Positions 22,952 to 35,100 of a stretch of 64,000 nucleotides of DNA are shown piece after piece. Positions within the stretch are counted from its first letter, which is position 1. Each line of letters starts with the position of its first letter. The position numbers and the translations under genes were made by a program. This stretch comes from Cosmopolites sordidus (lineage: Eukaryota > Arthropoda > Insecta > Coleoptera > Curculionidae), in assembly GCA_031761425.1 (NCBI GenBank), contig JARFXV010000858.1, forward strand, positions 1,069,501 to 1,133,500. The letters are read 5' to 3'. Under the pieces are notes generated by a model that made no database searches, had not been told where the DNA came from, and saw nothing but the letters and a program-made list of their open reading frames with translations.

Positions 22952-25900
22952 ATGGACAGCGAAATTGACGAATTTAGTAAATTAATTGAAAAGGCCGACA
23001 CTGAACATATGCTTGAGTTCGAGACCCAAATATTTCTTGATATTGTTCAAAGTGATGGTTTAGTAATCGCTGCAAAGTTTGTCTTTTCAAATAAAATTTG
23101 ATTATCACTCAATAAAACATAGGCTTTTTTAGGGGTATTAACTTAGATTTAGTAATTTCAAATATTTTAAAAGTCTACCAAGATCCTGGTAATTTAATAA
23201 TTATCTTGAATGCTACGGCTGCAGAGGAAAAGTATTTTTATAACAAATTAAATGGACATGATGTATACATTCAGCATGGCAATGACAGGTAAGAATATAT
23301 AGGGTTTTTCTTAAATTGGACTTTATATTTTTTGTAGGGAAGAAGAATATCTTTGTGGAGGTATCCATTTCCTATCAACCAGGATTTTGGTAGTTGATCT
23401 ATTAAAAAAACGAATACCTATTGAGAAGATTACTGGTATTATAATTTTAAGAGGTCACAGAATATTTGAGAGTTGTAATGAGGCTTTTGCTTTAAGACTG
23501 TACAGGCAGAATAATAAAGCAAGTGTATTATACTATTTTTTATTTTTTCATTAATGGTTTTATTTTAGACAGGATTTGTAAAGGCATTTTCAAATAGTGC
23601 CCAAAGTTTTACTATGGGTTTTTGTCATGTTGAAAGGGTAATGAGAACTCTATTTGTTAAAGAACTTTATATTTGGCCAAGGTTTCATTTATTAATTCGT
23701 GAAAGCTTAAAGAAATATGAGGTGTTGGTATTAGTGTTATAATGATTTTAAATATTTTAAAATACTTAATTTATAGCCTCAAGTTATTGAGTTACACATT
23801 CCTATTACTGAGAAAATGAAAAAATTACAAACCTACATATTAGAAATCATGAATATAACTGTCAAGGAGTTAAAGAAACTTAATCCCAGTTTGGAAATGC
23901 AAGAAATCACAGTGGAAAACTGTCTCACAAAGAAATTTCACAAATTATTACAAGCGGAGTTGAATGAAATTTGGCATCAACTTAGTACCCGTAGTTGCCA
24001 GTTCATTGCTGAATTAAAAACCCTTAGACATTTACTGCTGTGGGTATATTACTGCAAGTAACCATTCCCCATTTACAATTCATATGTAATATTTTAGAAT
24101 GTTATTTTACTCTGATTCAGTGACTTTTTATTCAACTTTATTAGAATACAGAAAACCAGAATATGCCAGGAATGCAGATTGGGTGTTAAATCATTCTGCA
24201 GAGTTGTTATTTCGAGATTCTAGTTCATTAGTCTTCTCTGGAGATAGAGGTAAAAACAAACCTGAATGTAATTCATTTTTAACAGTAAGTATTTCAGAAT
24301 TAAATCCAGAACTTTGCCCCAAGTGGAAAGCCCTTTTCGACCTGTTAAGGATTGAAATTCCTGCTGAAATTAAAAAGTCACAAGTGAAAACTAATACAGT
24401 TTTGATTCTTTGTAGTGATAACAGGACTTGTCATCAATTAAATACTGTAATTATAAATATAAGATAAATATATTCTTTTTATAAACTTTATTTTAGTTAT
24501 TATCAACCAGCCCTCAACATTATCTCGTCTTCTTGGCTCTAAAGAACAAACTCTCATTCAAATCCTTAAGTAATGAGTTTAAAAATTGTGGAGAATCAGT
24601 GGAAGTGGCCTCTGAAGAACAACAAAAAACCAGAAGGAAAAGAAAACAAAAAAATGAAGATAAAGAGGGAGGAGCTGAATCAAATAAAAAAGAAAATCAC
24701 TGCGAGAATGATGAAGAAAATGAACAGTTTCAAAGTACATATATTCTGACTATGAATGAAAGTATTCTAGATGAATCTGCCGATAATAATGAATCAATAT
24801 TTACCCCTTATACACAGGTAATATTTAAGTGTCCTTCTTTTCTTTGCCTTCATTGATTCATTCATTCTGATAATGATTCAATATCAGAATGAATGTATCA
24901 ATTTATCCCTTATACATATTTAATATTTAAGTCTTTCATATTTTGAAAATGAAGTAGAATCCTTATAGATGGAAAATATGGACTGGACTCAAATTTGTGA
25001 AGCCATTTCATGTCCGAAAATACTGATTCAGACATTTAAAGGAGGTGAAGATTACATAAGTTTGGAGCAAAATTTACAGGTGTTGAAACCAAGTTATATT
25101 ATAATGTATCACAGCAATATTACAGCTACAAGGGATATTGAAGTAAATTTGTGAAACAATGTGGATATTTCTGTGAATTTTCTTCATTGTTGATTTTTAT
25201 AGATGTTTGAAGCTCACAGGCAAGAAAAAGATCAATTGAAAATTTATTATCTTATATATGCTGGTACAGTTGAAGAACAAGCATACCTCACTTCATTAAG
25301 ACGAGAAAAAGAAGCTTTTGAATTTTTAATTGAAACCAAAGCAGTATGCTATTTTTTTTTTTTTGGAAATTTGGCTTTAGTGCATATGATATTTATTTAC
25401 AGAAAATGGTAATACCTGCTGATCAAGATGGTAAGGATGACCAGTGCATTGCTCTTCAAAGGGGCATGGGTACTCCAGAGAAAAACACCCGTCAAGGGGG
25501 TCAGGCGGCAGTTCCCCAAAAATCGGTTGTGATTGTCGACATGAGAGAATTTCGAAGCGATTTACCATCTTTGATACACAAGAGAGGCATTGATATTGAA
25601 CCATTAACAATTTCAGTTAGTGTTGGAGAACTTGTGTGTTCTATTTGGTATAAAAAATATTTTTCTTTAGGTGGGTGACTACATTTTAACGCCGGAAATT
25701 TGCGTGGAAAGAAAAAGCTTGTCAGATTTGATACAGTCTCTGAACTCGGGTCGTTTGTATCAACAATGTACGCAAATGCAAAGATATTACTCGAAACCTA
25801 TGTTACTTATAGAGTTTGACCAAAACAGACCTTTTGGTTGGAAAGTGAGTCCAATATCAAAAGAAGTAACTGATTAAGCATATGAAACAGCCTGTTTTGC

Positions 25901-26769
25901 AGGCTTCTTATTCTTTTCCTTCTTCCACTCTTTACAGTAGAGATTGAGAGTTTATTTGCATTGAAGCACAACTAACTCATTTAATAGTTAATAATAATAT
26001 TTTATTAATATAAATCTTTTAGAGTCAATACATGTTATCTGCAGACAGTAATAATTTTGAAGTTCAACAAAAATTGCTTCTTCTGACTATCCACTTCCCA
26101 AAACTGAAAATAATTTGGAGCCCCAGTCCTTACGCGACTGCTCAGTTGTTTGAGGAGTTAAAGGTGTGACCAGTTGAAGATATAAAGCTTTTTAAAATGT
26201 ACGGATTTTACTTCTAGCACGATAAAGAAGACCCAAACGTCGAGAATTCCATGGCGATAGGTTGCGACGAAGACTTGGATGTGATTGAAGCGAAATATAA
26301 TTCGAACATATACGATTTTGTTCAGAAATTACCGGGTATTACCACAAAAAATATCGATCAATTTTTGAGAAATGGACAAAATTTGAACGAAGTTACAAAA
26401 AGGAGTGAGGTTGGTATTAGATGCTAAACTTAGTTTCCGCCGATGGCATATCTATCTATCTCTCTCTCTCAAGCTGATATTTAGGAATTAGGATTAAGAC
26501 AGGAAGATTAAAGGAAAATACATTTTTTCAAACCAAAAAATCATAGAAGCCAAGTTTAGCACTCGTCATTATATCAAAGTTTTCTTTTTCTAATATTAAA
26601 TTTACAGGAGGAATTAAAAGATCTGTTAGGTAATTCCATTGATGCAAAAGCTTTACATTCAGCACTTCACGATCATTGTGTCCCACAAGAAACAAACAAG
26701 GAAAAACCAGCATTCAAAAAAAGTGGTAATCCTACCAGAGGTGGAAATAAGAGAGGCAGGGGCAAATGA
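22952..26769 (+). CDS. XPF: DNA repair endonuclease XPF (ERCC4; mei-9 in flies)
   Basis: Fourteen exons: 22952-23076, 23133-23288, 23338-23518, 23569-23721, 23777-24057, 24098-24446, 24497-24817, 24969-25142, 25203-25343, 25403-25615, 25671-25844, 26023-26163, 26218-26409, 26608-26769. All are in phase; total 920 aa (human 916). The N-terminal SF2 helicase-like domain is degenerate, as in the family (LNATAAEEKYF, GGIHFLSTRILVVDLLKKRI, TGIIILRGHRI, SAQSFTMGFCHVERVMRTLF). A basic, charged linker follows (exon 7). The nuclease domain has IVDMREFRSDLPSLIHKRGI, then GDYILTPEICVERKSLSDLI, containing the GD-X-ERK-X3-D active site intact. The C-terminal tandem HhH reads VQKLPGITTKNIDQF and would pair with ERCC1. 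XPF-ERCC1 cuts 5' of lesions in nucleotide excision and crosslink repair and in meiotic recombination in flies. Intron 3 requires a GC donor (GCAAGT at 23519). Confidence 0.96.
23519..23568 (+). other. GC-AG intron (XPF intron 3)
   Basis: The frame NNKTGFVKAF across the junction is obtained only if exon 3 ends with AATAAA and the intron starts GCAAGT. The next GT, 4 bp downstream, shifts the frame. AAA|GCAAGT is a good match to the GC-donor consensus. The intron is 50 bp long. Confidence 0.8.
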
Positions 26770-26850
26770 ATTATTTATTTTAAACCCTTTTTATGTCATA
26801 TAATCCTAGTGTTTACAAAAAAAATTAACTCAAGCAAATAGGTTTCTTAT

Positions 26851-28040
26851 TTACTTCTTAGCTTTCTTTTCTTTGCCAGCTTTCGTAACATCATCTGGGT
26901 TCTCAGCAGCATCCTTTGCTCTCTTAGCCCGTATACCCACTAGTCTTGCATCAGCCTGAGCTTTCCTAAAAAGACAAGAAACATTTTTGAGTCCTTATTA
27001 ATCATCAATAATGCAAACCTAAAAACACTAGTAAAAAAAATATAAGTCCTACTAAATACAGAAAATGTTTTATAAATGTATCAATGTTAAAAAATAACTT
27101 TTCTGTATTTTGCAAGATCAATCTGTAGAGAATCTCCATCACAAACGAACCTAAATACCTGTGTGGAGAAATCAATATATTTTATACTTTTGTACATTCC
27201 ATACTTTCTACTAGTACTACACAGCTGCAACAAATGTGTCTGTTACAGTTGTTTGTTCTGCAAAAGCAAAAGGTTTCAGATCATTTTATAAGATATTTTT
27301 GGTCATATTTCCATCAACATCACATTGTTACCTCAGTGTAATGTAAGCATTGAAGGTCTTCTCTTCTTCGGTGGGAACGCGAGCCTTGCTTCTGATGGCA
27401 GGTTGCTTAACAGGGAGAACTTCTCCAACCAACTGAGTGGCATTCTTCCTCTCCTCTTCACTAGCTTCACCAGCACGCAACTTCCTCTTATCATGGGCTG
27501 GGAATAAGATCAATTTAGACCTAAAACAAGCGATAACTTTCAGTAATAAAGTTTTGTTTCAATTTTTTCTCATATTCACCTATATTCCTTGAGCCGTTGA
27601 GCGTTTATTTGAACTGATTCAACAGACTTGTTTCTTCGGCGTGGGTCAACGGCAATTCCAATAGTACGAGCAAATTTAGCATTAATTCCCGCGGCTTTTA
27701 ACTCTCTTAAAGTAAAACCGCGTCCTGCACGAACCTAACATAAACATTTACTAAATAAAGGATAAATTAACTTAACTTTATGTAATTGCATAAACAGCAA
27801 GAAAGCTATGCAAAAGTCAAGTTAAAATGTTACCTTTGTGTGATATCTGATAGTGGGACACCTTATAACTGGTCTGAGTGGACCTGCAGCTGGTCTAGGT
27901 GCGATTGCCCTAGCTTTCTTCACGCGGTTTTGATGCCGTCTAAATTTCCGGGCAGGCTGATTAAACCAGGTTTTTACAAACCTCTGCCAATCCTTATGGA
28001 AGTGACCATTTGGAATCATATTATTACCTTTGGGTGCCAT
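26851..28040 (-). CDS. RpL13: 60S ribosomal protein L13 (eL13)
   Basis: Four coding exons in transcription order: 27834-28040, 27580-27734, 27332-27520, 26851-26965, giving 221 aa (fly 218). It begins MAPKGNNMIPNGHFHKDWQ, continues KTWFNQPARKFRRHQNRVKK, RPVIRCPTIRYHTKVRAGRG, FARTIGIAVDPRRRNKSVES and RSKLILFPAH, and ends in a Lys-rich tail (AGKEKKAKK). eL13 is a structural protein of the large subunit, near the base of the stalk. The stop lies 81 bp from the XPF stop (convergent). Upstream on the minus strand a pyrimidine tract CCTTTCC (28105-28111) could be the TOP transcription start, with a CACGTG E-box at 28077-28082. Confidence 0.97.
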
Positions 28041-28076
28041 TGTGAACGAATTTTATTCTCACTGGCACAATATATA

Positions 28077-28111
28077 CACGTGCAATCGCCGAAATGGACG
28101 ACACGGAAAGG
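28077..28111 (-). promoter_or_regulatory. Putative TOP start and E-box of RpL13
   Basis: CCTTTCC on the minus strand at 28105-28111, about 65 bp before the ATG, resembles the 5' terminal oligopyrimidine start of ribosomal protein mRNAs. CACGTG at 28077-28082 is a perfect E-box. If transcription starts at the pyrimidine tract, the E-box lies within the 5' UTR. Confidence 0.35.
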
Positions 28112-28437
28112 ATATCTGTCAACGTAGGGAATTCATATCTCATATGTCAGAAACATTATTACTGTTGGTAATACCCAATGCGTTCGGAAACAGCACAATA
28201 AATCTAGACAAATTTTAATGTTTCTAAAATTATTCAGATATATTATACTATTTTATTGAAAATATTTAGAAGTATTTTAATTTTTGCCCAATTAAATATA
28301 AGTTTAAATAATTAAACAATTCCCTCTTTTGTATTAATGCCGCAAATACAAAAAAGATGAAATTAAATGCCAGTGTCATCTGAATTTGACATAAATGTTA
28401 TGTTATTGCAGTTTTTTGGATAGATAAAAAAATATAA

Positions 28438-28555
28438 TTTAAATCGAATAAAACAATTATTTACTTTGTTATTCATCCATCACTTTTATAAGTATCACTT
28501 ATATAACTGATGGATAACAAAGTAAAACATTATTTTATTCGATTTAAAAAATAAA
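28438..28555. repeat. Foldback / MITE-like inverted repeat
   Basis: The left arm (about 28438-28486: AATCGAATAAAACAATTATT, TACTTTGTTAT, CATCCATCA) matches the reverse complement of the right arm (about 28507-28553: TGATGGATAACAAAGTA, TTATTTTATTCGATTT), with a ~20-bp spacer. It sits inside the upstream copy of the duplication and is absent from the other copy, as a later insertion would be. Confidence 0.7.
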
Positions 28556-28770
28556 CTATCACAAAGTTACGAACAAATAAATCAATAATTTAATAATTTC
28601 TTTGTTGTTTCTCTATCATAAACAATTATAATGCCTAGTTTTTTACTATATGACATTAATAAACCATAAATCTGGATATATTTACAAGGTTTTCAAAATC
28701 ATTCCGATACATTATACTAATTATATTGAAAATATTTATATTTTAACCCAATAAAATAAATTAAATAACT

Positions 28771-28985
28771 GAACAATCCTAACCGACCGCGGTGGTCTGG
28801 TGGGTTAATCGGTCGCCTGGCAATCCAATGGTCCCGGGTTCGAATCCTGGTGAAGGCATAGATGTTTGGTGGTGTAGGTGTGTTTGTCTGCCCATTTGGT
28901 GCATTTTCATAATAAATTAATTACCTGGCTAAATTGCCCGAGTAGTAGCGCCATTGCATGTAATTAAAAAAAAAATGAACAATCC
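28771..28985 (+). mobile_element. tRNA-derived SINE with target-site duplication
   Basis: A tRNA-like head carries an A box (TGGTCTGGTGGGTTAATCGG) and a B box (GGTTCGAATCC) at about 28795-28848. An unrelated body follows and a poly(A) tract at 28967-28976. TGAACAATCC flanks both sides (28771-28780 and 28976-28985), a clean target-site duplication that fixes the insertion limits. It would be a pol III transcript. Not a functional tRNA gene, because the head lacks a proper acceptor stem and is followed by a SINE body. Confidence 0.85.
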
Positions 28986-29189
28986 CCTTTTTTGTATTAA
29001 TGCCACAAATACAAAAAAGACGATCTAAATGTCAGTGTCATCTGAATTTGACATTTTCCTTATGTTTATATTAGAGTATTCCGGATAGACAAGAAAAAAA
29101 AACCTTTAATAATAAATAAATAGTTTAATGATTTCTTTGTTATAACTATTGCCCAATAGGCGACTTTTTCTCTATTATAAATAAATACA

Positions 29190-32100
29190 ATGCCTAGCTC
29201 ATTACTATTTGGTATTAATAATGAGGGCAGAGTGTATACTCTTTCCACTACAGGTTCTATGTGGAGAGAATTACCATATAATGGACAAGACTTTAAAAAA
29301 TTATCTGGTGTGCCTCATTTCTTATGGGGATTAGGAGGTGATCATCAAATATATGTGTATGTACATGGCCTTGATATACCCATAAGAGTAAGGGAAGAAT
29401 CTTATGAAAATGAGGTAAGTTATTTGATACAACTTTTTAAAGAAAGGAAAAAAAACAGGTTTAATAATAGAGGTGGCTTCCAATCGAGGGCTTTTCATCA
29501 AGGCTTTTGCCAACAGACAGATTTCACTTTTCTAATGCTGATGGCACAGTAGATCGCTCTATAGATAAAATTCGCCTTCCTTCTATGGCTTGGCAATGGG
29601 AAGGTAAATTAAATGAATCTTCAACTAACAATAGATATAATATTAGTCATTTTTTATTGAAGGTGACTGGCAGCTAGAATTGACATTGGATGGACAACCT
29701 TTAGATCACAATGGATGGACATATGCTGTTGACTTCCCTGCTTGTTTTTACACCAAAAAGCAATGGAAAAGTTGTGTTAGGAGGCGCCTATGGGTGAGGA
29801 CTGCTAAATATTGCGCGATGAATTCTTGGTGTGCCATAGCACCTTTACATAAAGATGCTACAAGAGTAAAAAGTATATACTTTTTTTTAGTGCTATGTTA
29901 AACAAAAAAATATTTTCAGGAGCCATTCATAGATATTTCAGTTGGAGGGCAAAGTGTTGCAGGAGCTGAACCAGGCACTATGTTAGTTTGGGCAGTAACA
30001 TCTCATAATAGAGTAAGAAGTATTAAGTAAGAAACATTTTTATTTCTTGACATTTTTGTAGGTTATGTTTAGATCAAGTGTAAGTACAAAATTGCCTGAA
30101 GGGGCACGTTGGAATCACATTCAAATACCTGTAGGCTGTGAAGTAGGACACATTAGTGTTGGACCATCAGGTTTGGTGTGGTCAGCACTTTTGGATGGAC
30201 GCGCTTTAGTGAGGGTTGGTGTGACCAGAGATAATTTGCAAGGCGAGTTGGTTAATAGTTTGTTTAATATTCTTAAATATTTATAAAATATAGGTGAATC
30301 GTGGGTTGAGGTAAGAAATCCTGGAGATAATTTGAGAATCACTCAGCTCTCTGTGGGAAATTCAAGTGTGTGGGCTGTGACACAAGATAAACAGATATGG
30401 TTCCGGAAAGGCGTGAAAGGGGAAGGATCGGGCATGAGCGAGGATTTAGCTGTCGGTTCTGGTTGGATTGAAATGGTTGGCAGAATGTGTCAAGTTTCGG
30501 TCACTTCCAATGATCATGTGTTTGCTGTTGGGGCTGATGACAGAATCATCTACAACAGAATGGGTATTTGCCATGAAGATCTGACAGGAAAGAGATGGCG
30601 GGCTATAAGAGCGCCACTACAAGTCAGTAGAGCAAGTAGCAATGCTAGTCTCGGTCGTGATAAATTTCATCGCAGCTTGAATCATCTGAGGGTAACTAAT
30701 GTATTAATGCTTATGTATGTATACATGTGCTTTTAACATTACTAGTATTGTTTCGTTTTTCATTGAATAGATTCAAAATTTAGTAAAAGCATGTTTAAAA
30801 ATATATATTTTACAAAAATAAGTTGTGTTGTTTTCTATTCTTAGCATTATAATATAATTTACACCACACCTTGTAGCTAGAAATTATTATAACGTGTTTA
30901 ATATTGGTTGTTAAAGTGCATTACGTCAAAATAATTTGATTTTTAGAGTCGACCAAGTAGTATGATTGAACAATCGAATCTGTCTGAATATGAAGAGCAG
31001 TCTCGTTCAGCACCGTTAGCACCCACTTCCCTCCCAATTGGGGACTGTAAGTTTGAAATTCAGCCCAAGAATCCCAAAGCGTGGAGTCCGGTGCATTCGG
31101 TCGGTTCGATTGTAGGAACCGAGGTTCATCCAGAATCTGACGAAAGCGTCTGGAGCGAATCAAACAGAGATTCGTGCATTTTTGCGGAAGATGAGGAAAT
31201 GGGCTGGGCGGAATATGATGCTCCATGGTCTTGGGTAGACATAAGCTGATTACATATACTGACTGACATGGATTATTATTATTAAACATTTTTTTAGGTG
31301 GAGGCGGGTACATGTTTATTGGATAACGGTCAAATTCCGAACTGGTTTTCCGATTCGAGCTGCGGTGCGATGCAGGAAGAATTTGAACAACCTTGGCGAA
31401 CTAAGATTCTGAACGATTTAAAGACACGTCTCCCAAATAAGGTTAACATGCTTTTCTTTCAGATTGGTATTTTATAACTTAAAAATCTTTGTAGGACCTT
31501 TTCGGCTTGTATGAACCGGCGGTCGATACAACTTCCTGGGTACATAAAGGGGAGGCCAGGGTGAATCTGGGTACTTCGAACTTTGACGATTGCATTTTGC
31601 AGCTAGAGTGGTTGCAAACAACCGGAACGTTAACTATTTTAAATTCGGACGGAGCAACGACCATGGTAAAAAAAACTGTTGTTCAGAGTCAATATTTCTT
31701 TTGAAATGATTATTTGCAGCATTCCTTTACTCTCAGTGATATAACATGTGTTGAATTAAGTAGTGAACCAGGCAATCACAGACTGTCTCTTCACACTCCT
31801 AGAAACTATCCTTCAGTGGTTATTTTACAATTTTCTAGTGACAGGTTATTAGAAGAATGGCAGTCACACTTTGCCACAACTTGCGGGAAATTTCGGGAAG
31901 CTCAAAGTAAGAAATTTAGCGTTTTCCAACATCTTTTTGGTAAAATAATTTCTTTGGAATTTGAAACTATCAATGTATGGGTGCACACACAAAGAAAGCA
32001 GGTTTCCTGCTTACTGGCATTCGGCACCTATAAACGTCGATTATTTACTTAGATTTTAAATGATCGTACACATAACAAAGCGTGTCGGAATTTGTACACA

Positions 32101-35100
32101 AGCGTGAACCGGGACCGACTATTTTACCGGAATACATATTTGAACATGCGCACGCGCATACGTAATTGAACATGCGCATATGTAATTGAATATGCGCACG
32201 CGCATACATAATTGAGAATGCGCATACGCAGTTGAGCATGCGCATACGTTATTGGACATGCGCACGCGCATGTTTATTTGAGTATGCGCACGCGCATACA
32301 TTATTGGGCATGCGCACGCGCATATTTATTTGAACATGCGCAGGCGCATACATATTTGAACATGCGCACGCGCATATGTAATTGAACATGCGCACGCGCA
32401 TATGTAATTGGGCATGCGCACGCGCATATGTTATTGGGCATGCGCACGCGCATGTTTATTTGAACATGCGCAGACGCATACATATTTGAACATGCGCAGA
32501 CGCATACATATTTGAACATGCACACGCGCATACGCAATTGAAAATGCGCACGCGCATACGTTATTGGACATGCCCACGCGCATGTTTATTTGAACATGCG
32601 CACGCGCATACATAATTGAGCATGCGCACGCGCATACGTTATTGGGCATGCGCACGCGCATGTTTATTTGAACAGGCGCATACATATTTGAACATGCGCA
32701 CGCGCATATGTAATTGAACATGCGCACGCGCATATGTAATTGGGCATGCGCACGCGCATATGTTATTGGGCATGCGCACGCGCATGTTTATTTGAACATG
32801 CGCAGACGCATACATATTTGAACATGCGCAGACGCATACATATTTGAACATGCACACGCGCATACGCAATTGAACATGCGCACGCGCATATGTAATTGAG
32901 CATGCGCACGCGCATACGTTATTGGACATGCCCACGCGCATGTTTATTTGAACATGCGCACGCGCATACGTTATTGGGCATGCGCACGCGCATTTTTATT
33001 TGAACATGCGCAGGCGCATACATATTTGAACATGCGCACGCGCATACGTAATTGAACATGCGCATGCGCATATTTAATTGAGTATGCGCACGCGCATACA
33101 TGACTGAGCATGCGCACGCACATACGTTATTGGACATGCGCACGCGCGTGTTTATTTGAACATGCGCAGGCGCATACATATTTGAATATGCGCACGCGCA
33201 TATGTAATTGAACATGCGCACGCGCATATGTAATTGGGCATGCGCACGCGCATACTTTTTTTGGACATGCGCACGCGCATGTTTATTTGAACATGCGCAC
33301 CCGCATGCATATTTGAACATGCGCACGCGCATACTTTATTGGATATGCGCACGCGCATACCTTACTGGACATGCACACGCGCATGTTTATTTGAACATGC
33401 GCCCGCGCATACGTAATTGAACACGCGCATACGTAATTGAACATACGCACGCGCATAATGTACGTACGTACGTAATGTGCGTACGTATGTGCGAACATAT
33501 GTACGCACATACGTAATTGAACATGCGCACGCCTATACTTATTTGAAAATTCGCACGCGCATACAAAAATATGTATAAATACCACTTTACGACCATGCCT
33601 AATTGAACATGCGCACGCGCGTTCGTAATTGAAAATGCGCACGCGCATACGTAATTGAATTCGAAATTTTACTTAATTGAATACGTGATTTTTGCAGCCT
33701 TTGCTATGCTCTTTATTCCTATATATTAGATATAACAGGATAAAGGTGTTTTTCCTTATTTTTAATAGTGATATAAAAAGAAAATAATTAAACAAGGATG
33801 CGTTTCTGTTAATACGAACTCACCTAATGACCTAACACGACAAAACATTATATGAATTGGTGAGACACTTAACAAGGATATCCCATGCTTATGACCAGAT
33901 GATTTCACAATTCTTGATATCCGTCTAGTGGACAGTTTTTTGAAGAAATATTTTTCAGTTTAACAATATTTTCAGGTAAACCCAGTGATGAAAGTATTTG
34001 GGCAGTGACAAATTTGGGAGATATTTTTGTTTGGGACCCCACTCAGCTCGAGAGCAATCAGCTACGAGAGGACGATTTTTACTTACAAAAGTTCGATTTG
34101 AGTGGAAAAGAATGCCCTATAAAGGTAGCGTTGCACGTAGGATGTCAGCCTGGAACCATCCTAACTTTAACGGGGTAAGAGTTTGAAAAACACATAACGA
34201 AATCATTTTCACGCTCTTTGTAGATGTGTTGGAGACGAAGCTGAGCGTTTTGCCGTGAATCTCGAATGTCCCACGTCCTATAAGACAAAACACAAGGCAT
34301 TTACAGAGCTGGAAGATATTTGTCTTCACGTCAACCCGAGATTTACCGACAATTGTGTGATTAGAAACTCTATGGTGGATAAAAAGTGGGATAAAGAAGA
34401 ACGTGAAGGCCATATGCCTTTCGTGAAAGGTCAGGAATTTAATTTGAGGATAGAAAGTACTGAAGATGCATTCCATATTTATGTCAATGACGAAAAATTT
34501 ACCAGCTTCAGGTTAGACATTTTTCAAATAACTCTAATGTACGAGCACAGATCAAAAAGTTTTTGAGCTTACAATGCTAACAACGCTACTTTTATTTTTC
34601 TGTACAGTATCTCATAATTTCAATATCGTTGATTTTTCTTAGGTATGAAAAATACCACTTTGTGAGTATTCTGACGTCTTTACATCTTGTGGGTATTGTG
34701 GATGTTCCGCCAATTCATTCAATCGTCAAAAATACATCTTTCAATATAGCGAGTGCAAGGTGCATTCTCTTGATGAGATGTGTAAAATAATGGTACAGAT
34801 TTTTTAAATTTTCTTTTATTCAATTGAAATTACAATTCCACATTGTCTCCTTCAAAGCAGTTGCCTTGATCCAGATATAACAGTTGTTTACACATAAAAA
34901 AAAGCGTGTGTGCACTTATATACGCACGTAAGAAGTTATACTTCTTTGGGGTAGTTAATAAAATATTTTTTGTGCATTCAAACAAATTTTAACTGAGCAA
35001 ACGACCAATAGACGTCTTGACAAACGGCAAAAGTATAATAATTTTAAGGAGAAAATAATAAATTATGTGTTACATCGGCGCCTGCAACTTCGTCCCTCGC

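Larger units (their letters stand above)
28205..29250 (+). repeat. Diverged tandem duplication upstream of and including the TECPR1 start
   Basis: The order of blocks at 28230-28690 is repeated at 28698-29250. Shared blocks include TATTGAAAATATTTA, TTTTTTGTATTAATGCC, AATACAAAAAAGA, CAGTGTCATCTGAATTTGAC, a GGATAGA(C/T)AA block, TTTCTTTGTT and ATAATGCCTAG / ACAATGCCTAG. The downstream copy ends in the real TECPR1 start (29190); the upstream one has an ATGCCTAG (28631) followed by a related but closed frame. The downstream copy is interrupted by the SINE at 28771. Confidence 0.7.

Noticed and set aside
26966..27331. A snoRNA in RpL13 intron 3 (ribosomal protein introns often host them)
   Set aside because: I could not find a C/D pair with correct spacing or an ACA box with two convincing hairpins. 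A box-C-like GATGTTGATG is not followed by a D box at a suitable distance.
28795..28850. A tRNA gene
   Set aside because: A and B boxes are present but the acceptor stem does not close, and the unit is followed by a SINE body, poly(A) and target-site duplication, so it is a tRNA-derived SINE.
32045..33648. Long overlapping minus-strand open frames with Cys/Arg/Met-rich repeats (up to 137 codons)
   Set aside because: They are produced by the 26-bp minisatellite period (26 codons per three units) and by the lack of stop triplets in the unit. The array lies inside a TECPR1 intron, with no promoter or splice context on the minus strand.
32131..33660. A CRISPR array
   Set aside because: The repeats are directly adjacent tandem units with no unique spacers, in a eukaryotic intron.
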